Shown: in pieces, positions 35,501 through 47,500 of the stretch
How the letters are laid out: every line of letters begins with the position of its first letter
Numbering within the stretch: position 1 is the stretch's first letter
From: Loripinus fragilis
Taxonomy: Eukaryota > Mollusca > Bivalvia > Lucinida > Lucinidae
Direction: 5' to 3'
Assembly: GCA_964019695.1 (NCBI GenBank)
Contig: OZ026520.1
Coordinates: 24,690,130-24,754,129, forward strand
Length of the DNA: 64,000 nt
Made by a program: the position numbers and the translations under genes
The notes under the pieces: generated by a model
The model's database searches: none
Told to the model about the DNA's origin: nothing
What the model saw: only the letters and a program-made list of their open reading frames with translations

Positions 35501-38500
35501 TAGCCGATGATATATTAAGCAACAAATCACTGCCAGCGGGAATCTATTTCTTAACCGCAGAAAAGAGGTGAAAAAATTATTTTTCTTGTAACTTATTCTA
35601 TGATTAGTTTTAATTTAAAAGCAACATTCAAGTTGGTATTTGAATGTCTGACTTTATGTGTTGACTTCACTGTGAAAATACAATGAATTCAGATAAAACA
35701 TTTCTCTTTCCTTCCCTCCCTCTTACCCAATGAGATGCTTGCAAAACTTCAATGACGTATATCACACAACAATAGCAGAATAAACTCACAAAAGAATGCA
35801 TCAAGGTTTTAGGCATAACCATAGGTTCAGATAAGGAAACTTTTTGAGCATAAAAGTGTAATTTTATTCTTACTCATCAGTTTAAATATGCGTTTTGGAT
35901 CCTCAAAAGAACTGTCTCATTGAGAACCCACAACATATATTTTGGTTGAGAAATAAGCAAACTGATTCTCAAGTATGCACTCTTATCAGGAGGCCTGGCA
36001 TAACCATAACAGGATCCTTCTTTATACAGTTCTCGGCAAATAGGTACTTTGGCAAACAGTGAAGACCCAGATGCATGGGTGAAAGTTCAAAATTTTCAAA
36101 ATCCTGAACTTTAGAAATTCAAATTTTAAAACTTGCAGGATGCCTATAAAAATGAATAATTTCAAGCTTAAATGATAAATTGTGTTTTGATAATCTGAAA
36201 ACCAATCAAAGAAGCTATTATAATCTGCGTAATTCAGCATTTTGAGGCTGACTTTCTATGGAAAGTCAGCCTCAAAATCCTGAATTCAGGATTAATCCTG
36301 AAAACTTTCACCCACCTAGATGAAATTCCCCATAAGACAGCATAGATGAAATGCCGCATAAGGCAACATTTTATCAGGGTCTGCACTATTGGCTTGGAGA
36401 AAAACAATCTTTAGGGAAATAAATGCATCATAATTTAGAAGTTTGGACCTGTGACCCCTTTTAGCACAAAATGGACAACCCCATACTTATTATATCAACA
36501 TGTTTGGGAAATTCCATCGGAATGAAAGGGCTAAACACAAACTACATAACTTAGTGTAAACAATGTTTTACAGGGCTCCAGATAAGAGTGTGTATTGGAA
36601 AACTATTTCCTTATTTCTCATCCCAAAACATATGGTGTGGGTAATCAAAAGAACCGTCTCAATTAGACAGTTCTTTTGAGCACCCAAAACACATGTTTAA
36701 ATTGATGGGTAAGAAAATAATTACAATTTTACGCTCATAAAATTTCCTTTTCTGGACCTATGTTTTATATATTTCAATTCAATTACAAGTATACAATAGC
36801 ATGATAAACAGAGAAAAGATCAACAGGATTTGAAAACAAGCATTAATGCTCATACTAATCATCTCCTGCAATAAAAGTGCAATTCTAACACACCTCGCCT
36901 ATTGAGCCAACGGTAACAAACTGTGATATATATCGGACGATAATTCACAGCTAAAGTGTGGGATAGCTGACGTCACTGGAAAATGACGTCATTCTTGGCG
37001 TTAGACGATGAAATGTCGTTTTTACGCTTGAAAGACGTTACAATTTCATGTAAAGGTATGCGACGTAGTCTCAGTATTGGCGGGAGTTCTTCTTCAAAGC
37101 AATGGCAGAAAGTTGGAAGGAGCTGAATACTTCGAATGTGTTTTCATCGTTAAATGCGTGTTAGAATCGAAATAGATCAGCTCCAGTGCGTGAATCGTTG
37201 AGTAATAATTCACTGTTTGTCGGTCAGTTGTACGAAGATAAATCACCGCGCTACGCGCTCGTGATTTGATCTTCTTTACAACTGACCTCCAAACAGTGAA
37301 TTATTACTCAACAATTCACTGCTAGAGCTGATCTATTTGTTAAGTAATTTTTACTTCCGGTAATATACAGATAATAAAATAATAGCTCAACAAACATACC
37401 ACCGAACCGGAAGTACGACTATGAAACAGAATGAAAAGGGTTGAACATAAACAACATAACTTACTCCTGGAGGTCTTTGATCTGATTGTCTTTGTCATGT
37501 TTCTCGTTCTCCGTCTCTTTGAGTATTTCCAGCAGTCTATCCACCTCCGTTTGAGCAGAGTTCAACTCAGTTTGGCACTGTTCCATCTGTTTACGTAGCT
37601 CAGCAATCTGTTCTTCTGTCACACCTTCAGATTTCGTTCCAAGCTTTGCCATTTTCAACTAAAGTGAAGAATAGGGTAAATGTTCTAAAATTTTGAACAC
37701 TTTTCTCTGTCTGGCCTCGAGGTTATAAAACTTTTTTCATGCTCAACTCAACTGAGCACAAAATTTCAACTGCTCATAAAAACTAGAATACAGACAAATA
37801 ATGAAGTTTCTTGCTTTAATTCTCTCAGATGTTGTATTTATCATGCTAGTAAATGTTAAAATGCCAACAATTGTTGGCATTTTAACATTTATGAGCAGGA
37901 TAAATTTCGTGCTCAGCTGAGTTGAGCATGAACAAAGTTTTATAACCTCAGGACCTGTTCTCAAATAAAATTCAAAAGCATTCTGATCTGGGTCTGCACT
38001 GTTTGTCTAGGCATCTTTAGCAGGCAACTAGTGTTCGAAATTTCTGAGCGTTTATCTAAACAAAATATATCATTACACATTTGATGAATTTGACTTTTAT
38101 AATAGCAAATAGTGAAGACCATGATGCTACAGTTCTGAGATATAGAGGATCTTACATGAATGCTCATGTATTATTGAATTTATTAAACAAGTTGGGGAAA
38201 AGCCATAAAATTCGAGCATTTTATCACTTTTTCCCAACAAGTTTAATAAATTCAATAATACAGAAGCATGAATGTTAGATTCTTTTTATCATACAACATT
38301 AAAATTATTTTGATTGAAAATGTTAGAATTTTTGCCATATATAAGTGATGCTGATGTTATATAACTCCCAAACATCATATAATAAGAAGGTTTTATACAG
38401 GGGCCCCAAGTATACAAAATGTCTTAATTAGTTAACACTTTATAGACCAATGGAATTTTCCATAAAGTTTGACAACAGTTATGTCAAGATGATCCATTGT

Positions 38501-41500
38501 ATATTTTGGGGGTCACATGTAATAATTTCCAAAAAATAATGTATTTCTTTTTCTGCAGATTGATTTTGTCTAATCAAACAGTTCAGACCCTGATGAAATG
38601 CTGCATCTTGCAGCATTTTATCAGGGTCTTGGCTGTTTGCAGTACCAGTACCAGTTTAGGGGTTTCTTTTATATTTTTAATTTATGCATTCCATACTACT
38701 TTTATCATGGAAGTAAACAATATGAAAACTGATCAGACTTCCAGAGGCTATCCCTCATTATGAATGTAGGTCATTCCAAAATTATCAAAGCAATAATGCA
38801 CCTGTCATTTGAAACCACTGGCCTCCATCTATGAGGAAAGATGGAGGATAGCAGGGGCTAAGGTACAAGGTAATAATTTTTTGTGTGTTCCCGTTGTGCA
38901 GGGGAAGCGCTCAGGTTTTTGCATAATGTGATTGATTTTTACCCATTGGGAATTTGCTGTTTTACACAGTGGTGCTAACATCAGGGTTATTACTATTAGC
39001 ATGTCCAAACATGGTGAGGCTTAATATACAAGGGCATTGAAGAATGATAGGCTATAAGCCCCCCCCCATACCCTGCTGGAATTGGTCAGTGATTACAAAT
39101 GACAGGTACATATTCCATGAACATAAGTTGCCTAATGGATAATTTTTCATGATTTTTTGTCGTCTGCTGATTTTTTTCAAAATCAACTTTTTCGAAAAAT
39201 TCTTTCAGGAATACAATCCGAGTGTCAAACAGTTTGGATCCAGATCAGGCCCGACATTTTGTCGGGCCTGATCTGGGTCCAAAACTGTTTGTAAAGGTTA
39301 TCAGCAGACGGCACTAGTAGGCAATGAGCTAACCGCTCTCTGGTGACTCACCCCATCAAGCTCGGATGAAAGTCGACTGTTTTCTGAATCTTTTTCACTT
39401 AGACTGAGATCTAGTTGCCGTAACTTGGCATCTGCTTTATATCTCGACGACTTGAGTTCCGAAACTTCCTCACGCAGTTCACAAAGTTCAGTCTACAATA
39501 GAAGAAAGTGGTGTTGGCCCTTTAAGTGTCACCCATGACTGCAGCAGACCAATATTTAAGATCATTTTCTAAATTTACAGGGAGAAAAAAACAGCTTTAA
39601 ATTAATGTGAATTGTCTGCTATTCACATGAAATGTCAAGCATTATTTGGTATTTAAAAGCAGGAAAAAAAATTGAAAATGTCATCTGCTGCAAATTTTAG
39701 GTAGGGTTTTAAGGGAGTTTTTACTATTGTAATCAACATTAATGTCATAGTTTTAAACAAGGCAAATTCGTTAAATTTTCATCCCCCCACCCCCAAATGA
39801 AAGGTTATTTTAGAGAAAAAAGTAAATCAGAAAATTTTCCAACACTTCAGTTGACCTTGGGTATCATTTGGGTCAAAACTGATACCTGTCAATTACGTAG
39901 TATACCCCTTGTTTTAGTGTCAACATGCTTAAGTTTAATAGAAATATTTTTTTAACTGCAAAATTTCATCTTTTAAACCAAGCCAAGAAGTCAGGGGTGT
40001 GGTAAAATCAAACTTTTTGCATGTTGTTCTCTCCTCATTCCCTTTAATTTGTTATGCAAATTCTAGTCCCTGTCTAGAGCATTCAAATTCCAGCCTCAAG
40101 AAGCTTAAACACCCCAAGTTAAAGAAACTTTTTTCATGCTCAAATCAACTGGGCATAGATATTCAAATGCTAATAAAATCTAAAAAATAAAGAATTCATT
40201 CTTTAAAACTCTCAGTTATTGTATTTATATTGCTAATAAATGTTAAATTGCTAACAATTGTTGGCATTTTAACATTAATGAGCATGATAAATTTCATGCT
40301 CAGCTTAATTGAGTATGAGAAGTTTTATAACCTTGGGGCATGGTCTGTCAGTCTGTCTCTGTTGTTTACCTGTTTATCTGTGAGGTCTAATTGTAAGAGA
40401 TCAAGTTGTGACTTGAGTTCTTGGTTTGATTTCATCACATGTTTACCTGTTTATCTGTTTATCTGTGAGGTCTAACTGTAGGAGATCAAGTTGTGACTTG
40501 AGTTCTTGGTTTGATTTCATCAAATGTTTACCTGTTTATCTGTGAGGTCTAATTGTAAGAGATCAAGTTGTGACTTGAGTTCTTGGTTTGATTTCATCAA
40601 ATGTTTACCTGTTTATCTGTGAGGTCTAATTGTAAGAGATCAAGTTGTGACTTGAGTTCTTGGTTTGATTTCATCAAATGTTTACCTGTTTATCTGTGAG
40701 GTCTAACTGTAAGAGATCAAGTTGTGACTTGAGTTCTTGGTTTGATTTCATTAAATGTTTACCTGTTTATCTGTGAGGTCTAATTGTAAGAGATCAAGTT
40801 GTGACTTGAGTTCTTGGTTTGATTTCATCAAATGTTTACCTGTTTATCTGTGAGGTCTAATTGTAAGAGATCAAGTTGTGACTTGAGTTCTTGGTTTGAT
40901 TTCATCAAATGTTTACCTGTTTATCTGTGAGGTCTAACTGTAAGAGATCAAGTTGTGACTTGAGTTCTTGGTTTGATTTCATCAAATGTTTACCTGTTTA
41001 TCTGTGAGGTCTAATTGTAAGAGATCAAGTTGTGACTTGAGTTCTTGGTTTGATTTCATCAAATGTTTACCTGTTTATCTGTGAGGTCTAATTGTAAGAG
41101 ATCAAGTTGTGACTTGAGTTCTTGGTTTGATTTCATCAAATGTTTACCTGTTTATCTGTGAGGTCTAATTGTAAGAGATCAAGTTGTGACTTGAGTTCTT
41201 GGTTTGATTTCATCAAATGTTTACCTGTTTATCTGTGAGGTCTAATTGTAAGAGATCAAGTTGTGACTTGAGTTCTTGGTTTGATTTCATCAAATATTTA
41301 CCTGTTTATCTGTGAGGTCTAACTGTAGGAGATCAAGTTGTGACTTGAGTTCTTGGTTTGATTTCATCAAATGTTTACCTGTTTATCTGTGAGGTCTAAT
41401 TGTAAGAGATCAAGTTGTGACTTGAGTTCTTGGTTTGATTTAATCATATGTTTACCTGTTTATCTGTGAGGTCTAATTGTAAGAGATCAAGTTGTGACTT

Positions 41501-44500
41501 GAGTTCTTGGTTTGATTTCATCAAATGTTCACATTCCTCCTGGTGTTCTAGTTCGAGAATCTCACGATGTTCTTTTAATCTGAAATAATTCAACAATTAA
41601 AATACATAAAGATTTCATCTTAACCATTACCATGCTGGATATTTTATTTCTTGCACACCAGATCGGGATTTCCGATATTTTTACCAATGTGAAATATTTC
41701 TATCTCACACACCCATACCAGCCCTAGGGCAAGATTAAAATTAACAGCCGCACGCTGGCCGCACTTCGATCCCTGACGACATTGTAATGTTAAAGTGACG
41801 TCACCATGTTTTATCTCAGCGTATTCAGAATTTTCTGGAAGTCTTTTCCAAGTTTTTTCTGACATAAATGAGGCATTAAGTGGTGAGCAAGAAAAAGAAT
41901 TCATTATTCATGTGAGGATGGGATAAAAAAAAAACGTCCCTCTCGATCAACGATTGTCATCACTCGGCAAGCATTGTGATGCTAATCGGTGATCCTCGGG
42001 ACGGATTTTTCTATCCCACGCTCACACTCATGATGGATTCTTTTAGCACCACACTCCTCCCTTTTTTTTATCCTGATTAGCATGTATAAACAAGCAGAGT
42101 GGAAAACAGTGTGGATCCTGATCATCTGGCTTCTAAGAAGCCAGCTGATCTGGATCTACATTGTTTTCAAAACGGATATATCTGGGGTCAGCATTGAAGA
42201 GTCCTTGCTCGATAAGAGTAGAGTTACATAGTTGGTCAGGTTATGGTTCTTTGTTCACCGGATTGGACAAATACAGGTTTTTCTTTCGTACTTCTAACTG
42301 TAAATCTGTTTGGTCAACCTACTCTTGTCAATCACGGACTCTAAGCATTAACATAAACAGAAAACATAACAGAGATAGATAAGATATATAATTAATGCTT
42401 ATGCCAAAACTAGACTGATTGTAATAAGTCCCTTAGGGTTGGTTGGTTGGTTTTGATTCTTTAAGTCTCAGTCAACAGCTATGGTCATGTCGGGACGGTC
42501 AGTTCACCCAACCAACTTTTTCCTGGGCAGGCTTGACTAAGCGGTTAACCAGTACTTCGTGCAGATACTTTCCCTTGTAACTGACAACAACCCTTCTTGA
42601 ATCAGCAGAAGGGAGGAGAATGGCCGCAGAAATTATTTCATGATCAATCTCCACTAAGGAATGTGACCGGGCCGGGATCGAACTTGCAACCCCTGGATCT
42701 GCAGCCACACACATATCTGCAGTCAGACATGTTACCTACTGCGGTACATGGCCCAATAGTCCCCTTTGGGTGTCATGTCTTGTAATTTATATACTACACA
42801 CATAAGCTCCTAAAACATAGAATACTACTGAACTCTGAATGATCAAAACTCTACAATGTTTTGCATTAGGGTTGAGAACCTATGAGATTAGACTTCAACT
42901 CATGAGAATATAGCCTGCACCAAAGTGTTTTATAAAAACATGTTTTCAAGGCAGACCCTCTGTGGATAAAATAAAATATCTAAATGCACTGAGTACTCAA
43001 TTTCAAACCAATTCAATGACAAACAAGATGTGTTTCGTGAAACATAACACACCCAGAACAGAATACAATTCACCAGTGTTAATATAAAAAAAAAACTTAA
43101 TGCATCAATCACAACAAAAGTCGTCTGCTTTTCTCATCTGCTGAAATGTATAAGAAGCCTCTGTGGCAAACAGCTTGGACACAGATCAGACTGCTCCTAT
43201 AGTGTGGACACAGATCAGACTGCTCCTATAGGAGCAGTCTGTTCTGGGTCCACGCTGTTTGCTTCTATACTTAATTCGTCAGTAATGCTAGGCAATTATT
43301 TGAAGCAGACGTCACCAGCAGACGACATTTCAGATGCATTTTTTTCTTGGCACTTTAAGGGTTAAGTTTGTTGGACACACACAGATCCCAACAACATCGG
43401 TATCGGGGTTGGGAGGGCATACCAGTAACAATTTTATGGAAGACTGCTGTTTCTGCTGAAACTTAACAGAACTTAAAACATCATTTTAGCCAGTTCATAT
43501 GATTTTGTTTGTTTTGATTCTTTACATCCCAGCCAACTATTTTTCAGTCATGTTGAGACAGGTTTTCCTGGGTTGAGCCACTACAATACAGCGGATAAAG
43601 TGTCTTGCTCTTTTTTAGAGGTCACAACATCTGAAAATGTTGTCTGCTGCAAACAACTGTTGTCTCTATAAGGGTAAAAAATTTTACTAACTTGTATGTG
43701 GCACTTTAACCTGTATTTCTTGTATGTGGCACTTTCATTCTGATGGATTTTCTCATACATATTGATAGAATAAGTATGGAATAGTCCATTTTGTATTTTA
43801 AGGGGTTGCCAGTCAAAATTTCTATAAAATGATGTATTTATGTCTCTAGATTGCTAAATCTTAGCAAACAGTGCAGACAGACCCTGATGAAATGCTGCCT
43901 TATGCTGCATTTCTCTGGGTCTTCACTGATTGCCTAAGATTAATATTTCACTAAATCTATAAGTATCTATTTTCTCACTGGCTTTACCCATTTACCTTTC
44001 TATCTGTTTATCTTTCTCAAAGATACTTTCTTCCATACTAGATATTGCACTGTCCGTTGATTCTGTTGAGGTACAGGTTAAGTGAGCCTTCAACTGCTCA
44101 TCCTTCTCATTGATCAGATCTTCAAGGTTCTCTATCTGTCAACAGTCAACAAAATAGTTCAGCCCTTAACCCTTTTAAGACCAATGGACTTTTCCATAAA
44201 GTTTGATTGGGGTCAGGATGGTCCATTGCAATACTGAGGGGATGCAGGCTATAACTTCCAAAAAATATTGTATTTCTTTCTCTGAATATTGATTTTGTCC
44301 TAGCAAACAGTGCATACCCTGATGAAATGCCGCATGATGCGGCATTTCATCTGGGTCTTCACTGTTTGCCAAAGTAGTGTCTTATGGGTATCCAGATTAA
44401 AAAGGATTAGTGGAGAACACATTGAGACCAATGTATCTTATATAAAGATGCCTATCCAAGACTGTTAACGCAGTGGCTCAGTGGTAGAGTGCTTGACTCG

Positions 44501-47500
44501 AAACCCAGGGGCCATGGTTCGAGCTTCACTGCGTTGTGTCCTTGAGCAAGACACATTAATCCTAGCTTAGTACTGGTTCAACCCAGGAAGACCTGTCCCT
44601 AAATAATTGAAAGATTGTTGATGGGACGTTAAGAATCAAATCTATCCAAGACTTCTCATACAAATTTGTTTTAAATTTCTAAACTCTTTGCATGCTGGAT
44701 TTCATTCTTTTGTTGTCGTCTTTTTCAAAAATTATTTACAGGACACTTACAGTTTGGATCCAGATCAGGACCAACGTTCTGTCAGTCCTCATCTGGGTCC
44801 AAACTGTCTGCAAAGGTTACCAGCAAGAGATAAAAGTTGCGGCTAGCAGGGAAAGAATTAACAAAATGTCAGGCCTGATCTGGATTCTAACCATGGAGGC
44901 TGCTCTGTCTCCTCTGTCGGTATATGTAATAGTTATACCATGGGTTGTCCGCCTGTACGTGGAGATAATCCACGAGCTTTAGGGAGTGGATTATCTTCTG
45001 TACAGGTGGACAAACATGGCATAACTATTTTATACCACCTACACCAGTGTAGACCTTGCACATCATGAGATATTTCGTGCTAAAGTTGGTAAGGGTGGTA
45101 TAAAATGACTTAGGTAACTCTGCACTATGCTTTTTAATTGAAAATACAGAAAGCATTAAATAATCATTTCGAAATAATATGAAATTTTAAGCATTAAAAA
45201 TCAATTGCTCAAATATGTGTTTGATATGTTCTGGTGCTCGAAAGAACCATCTCACTGAGGCGGTGCTTTTGAGTACCCAAAACAAGGGGTTGTGTTGAAA
45301 AATAAATCAGACATACATCCTGTAATCTTTCCTGTAATTTATCAATGAGATATACTCCAGACAATGCAATTTCATTTTATTTTAACCCTTTGCATGCTTG
45401 GTAATTTGAATGATGATTCAACACAATTTTTGAACGTAAAATTTCTAATCTTTTCTTACCCATCAGTTTTAACATATGTTTTGGGTGCTCAAAAGAACTG
45501 TCTCATTGAGACGGTTCTTTTGAGTACCCACAACATATGTTTTGGCTGAGAAATAAGAAAAATGATGTTTTGGTACACACTTTTAATTAAAAGTGTGTGA
45601 TTGTTTTAAAATCAACTTTTTCACAAAAAATCTTTCAGGATTACTATCAGATTGATTGTCAAACAGCTTTAATCAAGACCAGGCCTGACATCTAGTTAAG
45701 CCTGATCTGGTTCCAAACTGTTTGCAAAGATTATCAGCAGGCAACAAAAAACACAAATGTCATAAGCAAGTAGACGGCATTTTCAAATTATGTTGCCCCA
45801 AGAAGCAAAAAAAAAGGTATTCTGATTTTTGCCGTCTTTCTTACTTTTATATAACATCTGAATCATCCATAGCAGATGATTTACATGAAATACCCCAAAA
45901 CCGAAGAAAATTATCACAAAAGTTTCCATCTGCTGGGTTTAAGGGTTAAGGAGTATTTCTAAGACCAACTAATTCAGTTTCGCTTTGAACGTAATTTTAT
46001 TATATAAATGCCTTTCGAAGGATAATGTATTTCAACCATTTATTTCTAAGAAAATACCAAAATGGAGAAATTCAACCTTTTCTTCCCAAGAAAAGGACAA
46101 AGTTTTCACAGCTTTGATATTGTGCTATGCATTGGAAATCACACAATTTTTTAAAATTTACATTCATAACCCCTTCAATAGAATTTTAAGGACATTCTAA
46201 CATAAAAGTACTCTTGTTGAATTTTTATTATACAAATGACAAAATCAGCAAAATGACCTCTATGCCCAATGAAGACACAGCCTGGATATCAACACAGTCT
46301 TTGCCATGCACTAAATGGGTAGCTAATGGCTTAATTCAGGCCTCCAGATAAGAGTGCATACTGAAAATAGTTTTATTATTTCTCAACCAAAAACATATGT
46401 TGTGGGTACTCAAAAGAACCGTCTCAATGAGACGGTTCTTTTGAGCACCCTAAACACATGTTTTAATTGATGGTTAAGGAAATAAATGCAATTTTAGGTG
46501 CACAAACTATCCTTATCTGGACCTATGGCTCATGGTTTCTTCATACGGACAGTGAAGACTTGAACATACCGAGCAGATGCCCAGACTGATCTGAGTCAAA
46601 GCTGTTCTCACAGGCCATTTTGTTAGTTTTGTCATCCACTGGCTCAAATAAATGGTTAAAACTGCCATCACCAGATTATATCAGCAAATATTTAACACTT
46701 AAAGTGAGACATCTATCATTTGCAGCAAATGACTTTTAGAAGCTGCCATGAAAAAAGAAGGAATGTGTCGCATACTTTAATATTCAACCTAATGTTGCAC
46801 TATGTGCATAACTATTTTTTTTAATGGTTTAGATCCAGATCAGCTGGCTTCAAACTTTTTCATCAGTATGGTGAATCTATATTAACCCTTTCCTTCATGA
46901 ATATTCATTCTAGGCTCCACCCACTGAATAATTCTATAAATAAAGTTTAATTTTGGTACATCGAAAACAATGTTTCTAGCGATTTTTTGATCCACGTTTG
47001 TTGACTGTTAATAGCATTTTCTATCCCCCCTACCCGGTGTGTTTTCACAATTTATTATTACCTTTCTCTGAAGAACACTAATCTTTCTCTCTTTGATATC
47101 AATGTTATCCTTCAGTTCCGTACATTCCAGCTCTAACTTCCTCTTATCTACCGTCAGGTTCTGGGAATTCTGGGACTTTTTGTCTATCACAGTGTCTTTC
47201 TCCTTCAACCGCTCTCGTAAATCTTCGATCTGAAATGTGTCAAATATCACATTTGGTTGTATCAAAGAACAAAACACCATCAGCTTAACCCATAAAAGCT
47301 GGAGCTTAACCCATAAAAGCTGGGAATTGCCCATTATTATCAATTCTACCAGTCCATTTCTGTTTAAAGGGTTGTTGAGTGGTATTTTTCATTTTTATTC
47401 AAATTTTAATAGAACATGCTGTTAGCAAACAGTGGGGACCCTGATCAGATGCCGCGCCGATTGTTTGTCTATGTCCCACAAAAAGGATGCTAGGCTTATA

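Larger units (their letters stand above)
31958..37464 (-). other. ERC intron W8-W9
   Basis: A mosaic of family L (32121-32322), TA-flanked TIR element (32421-33253), rearranged family J (33265-33555), TIR element with microsatellite (33679-34995), AT-rich sequence (35000-35870), decayed family F (35870-35990), family J (36070-36318), a family C hairpin (36343-36412), family F (36595-36735) and a palindrome (37172-37337). No exon seen. Confidence 0.8.
37659..39351 (-). other. ERC intron W7-W8
   Basis: Holds a solo copy of the GGTAAATGTTCTAAAATT terminus (37675-37712; see 58232-61887), family E (37715-37956), a palindrome with GAATTTATTAAAC arms (38150-38260), family C (38432-38660) and family B (39125-39333) abutting the W7 donor. 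Confidence 0.8.
41580..43995 (-). other. ERC intron W5-W6
   Basis: Contains a TIR-like pair around 41930-42010 (GGGA and CGGGACGG, decayed), hairpin family A at 42105-42170, a variant SINE at 42440-42757, hairpin family D at 43169-43262, a truncated SINE at 43500-43625, and family C at 43735-43950 close to the W5 donor. The minus-strand open frame 41644-41904 has no family match. Confidence 0.75.
44136..47061 (-). other. ERC intron W4-W5
   Basis: Densely filled: family C MITE (44166-44400), SINE (44465-44645), family B (44679-44861), family M (44924-45110), family F hairpins (45225-45330, 45420-45600, 46345-46515) and a family B copy (45382-45795) that the second family F copy has entered. 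Confidence 0.8.

Noticed and set aside
37461..37658. A start codon for a small protein at the ATG near 37652
   Set aside because: The frame is open through a good acceptor and joins W7 in phase; the region matches the middle of ERC, so the ATG is an internal Met.
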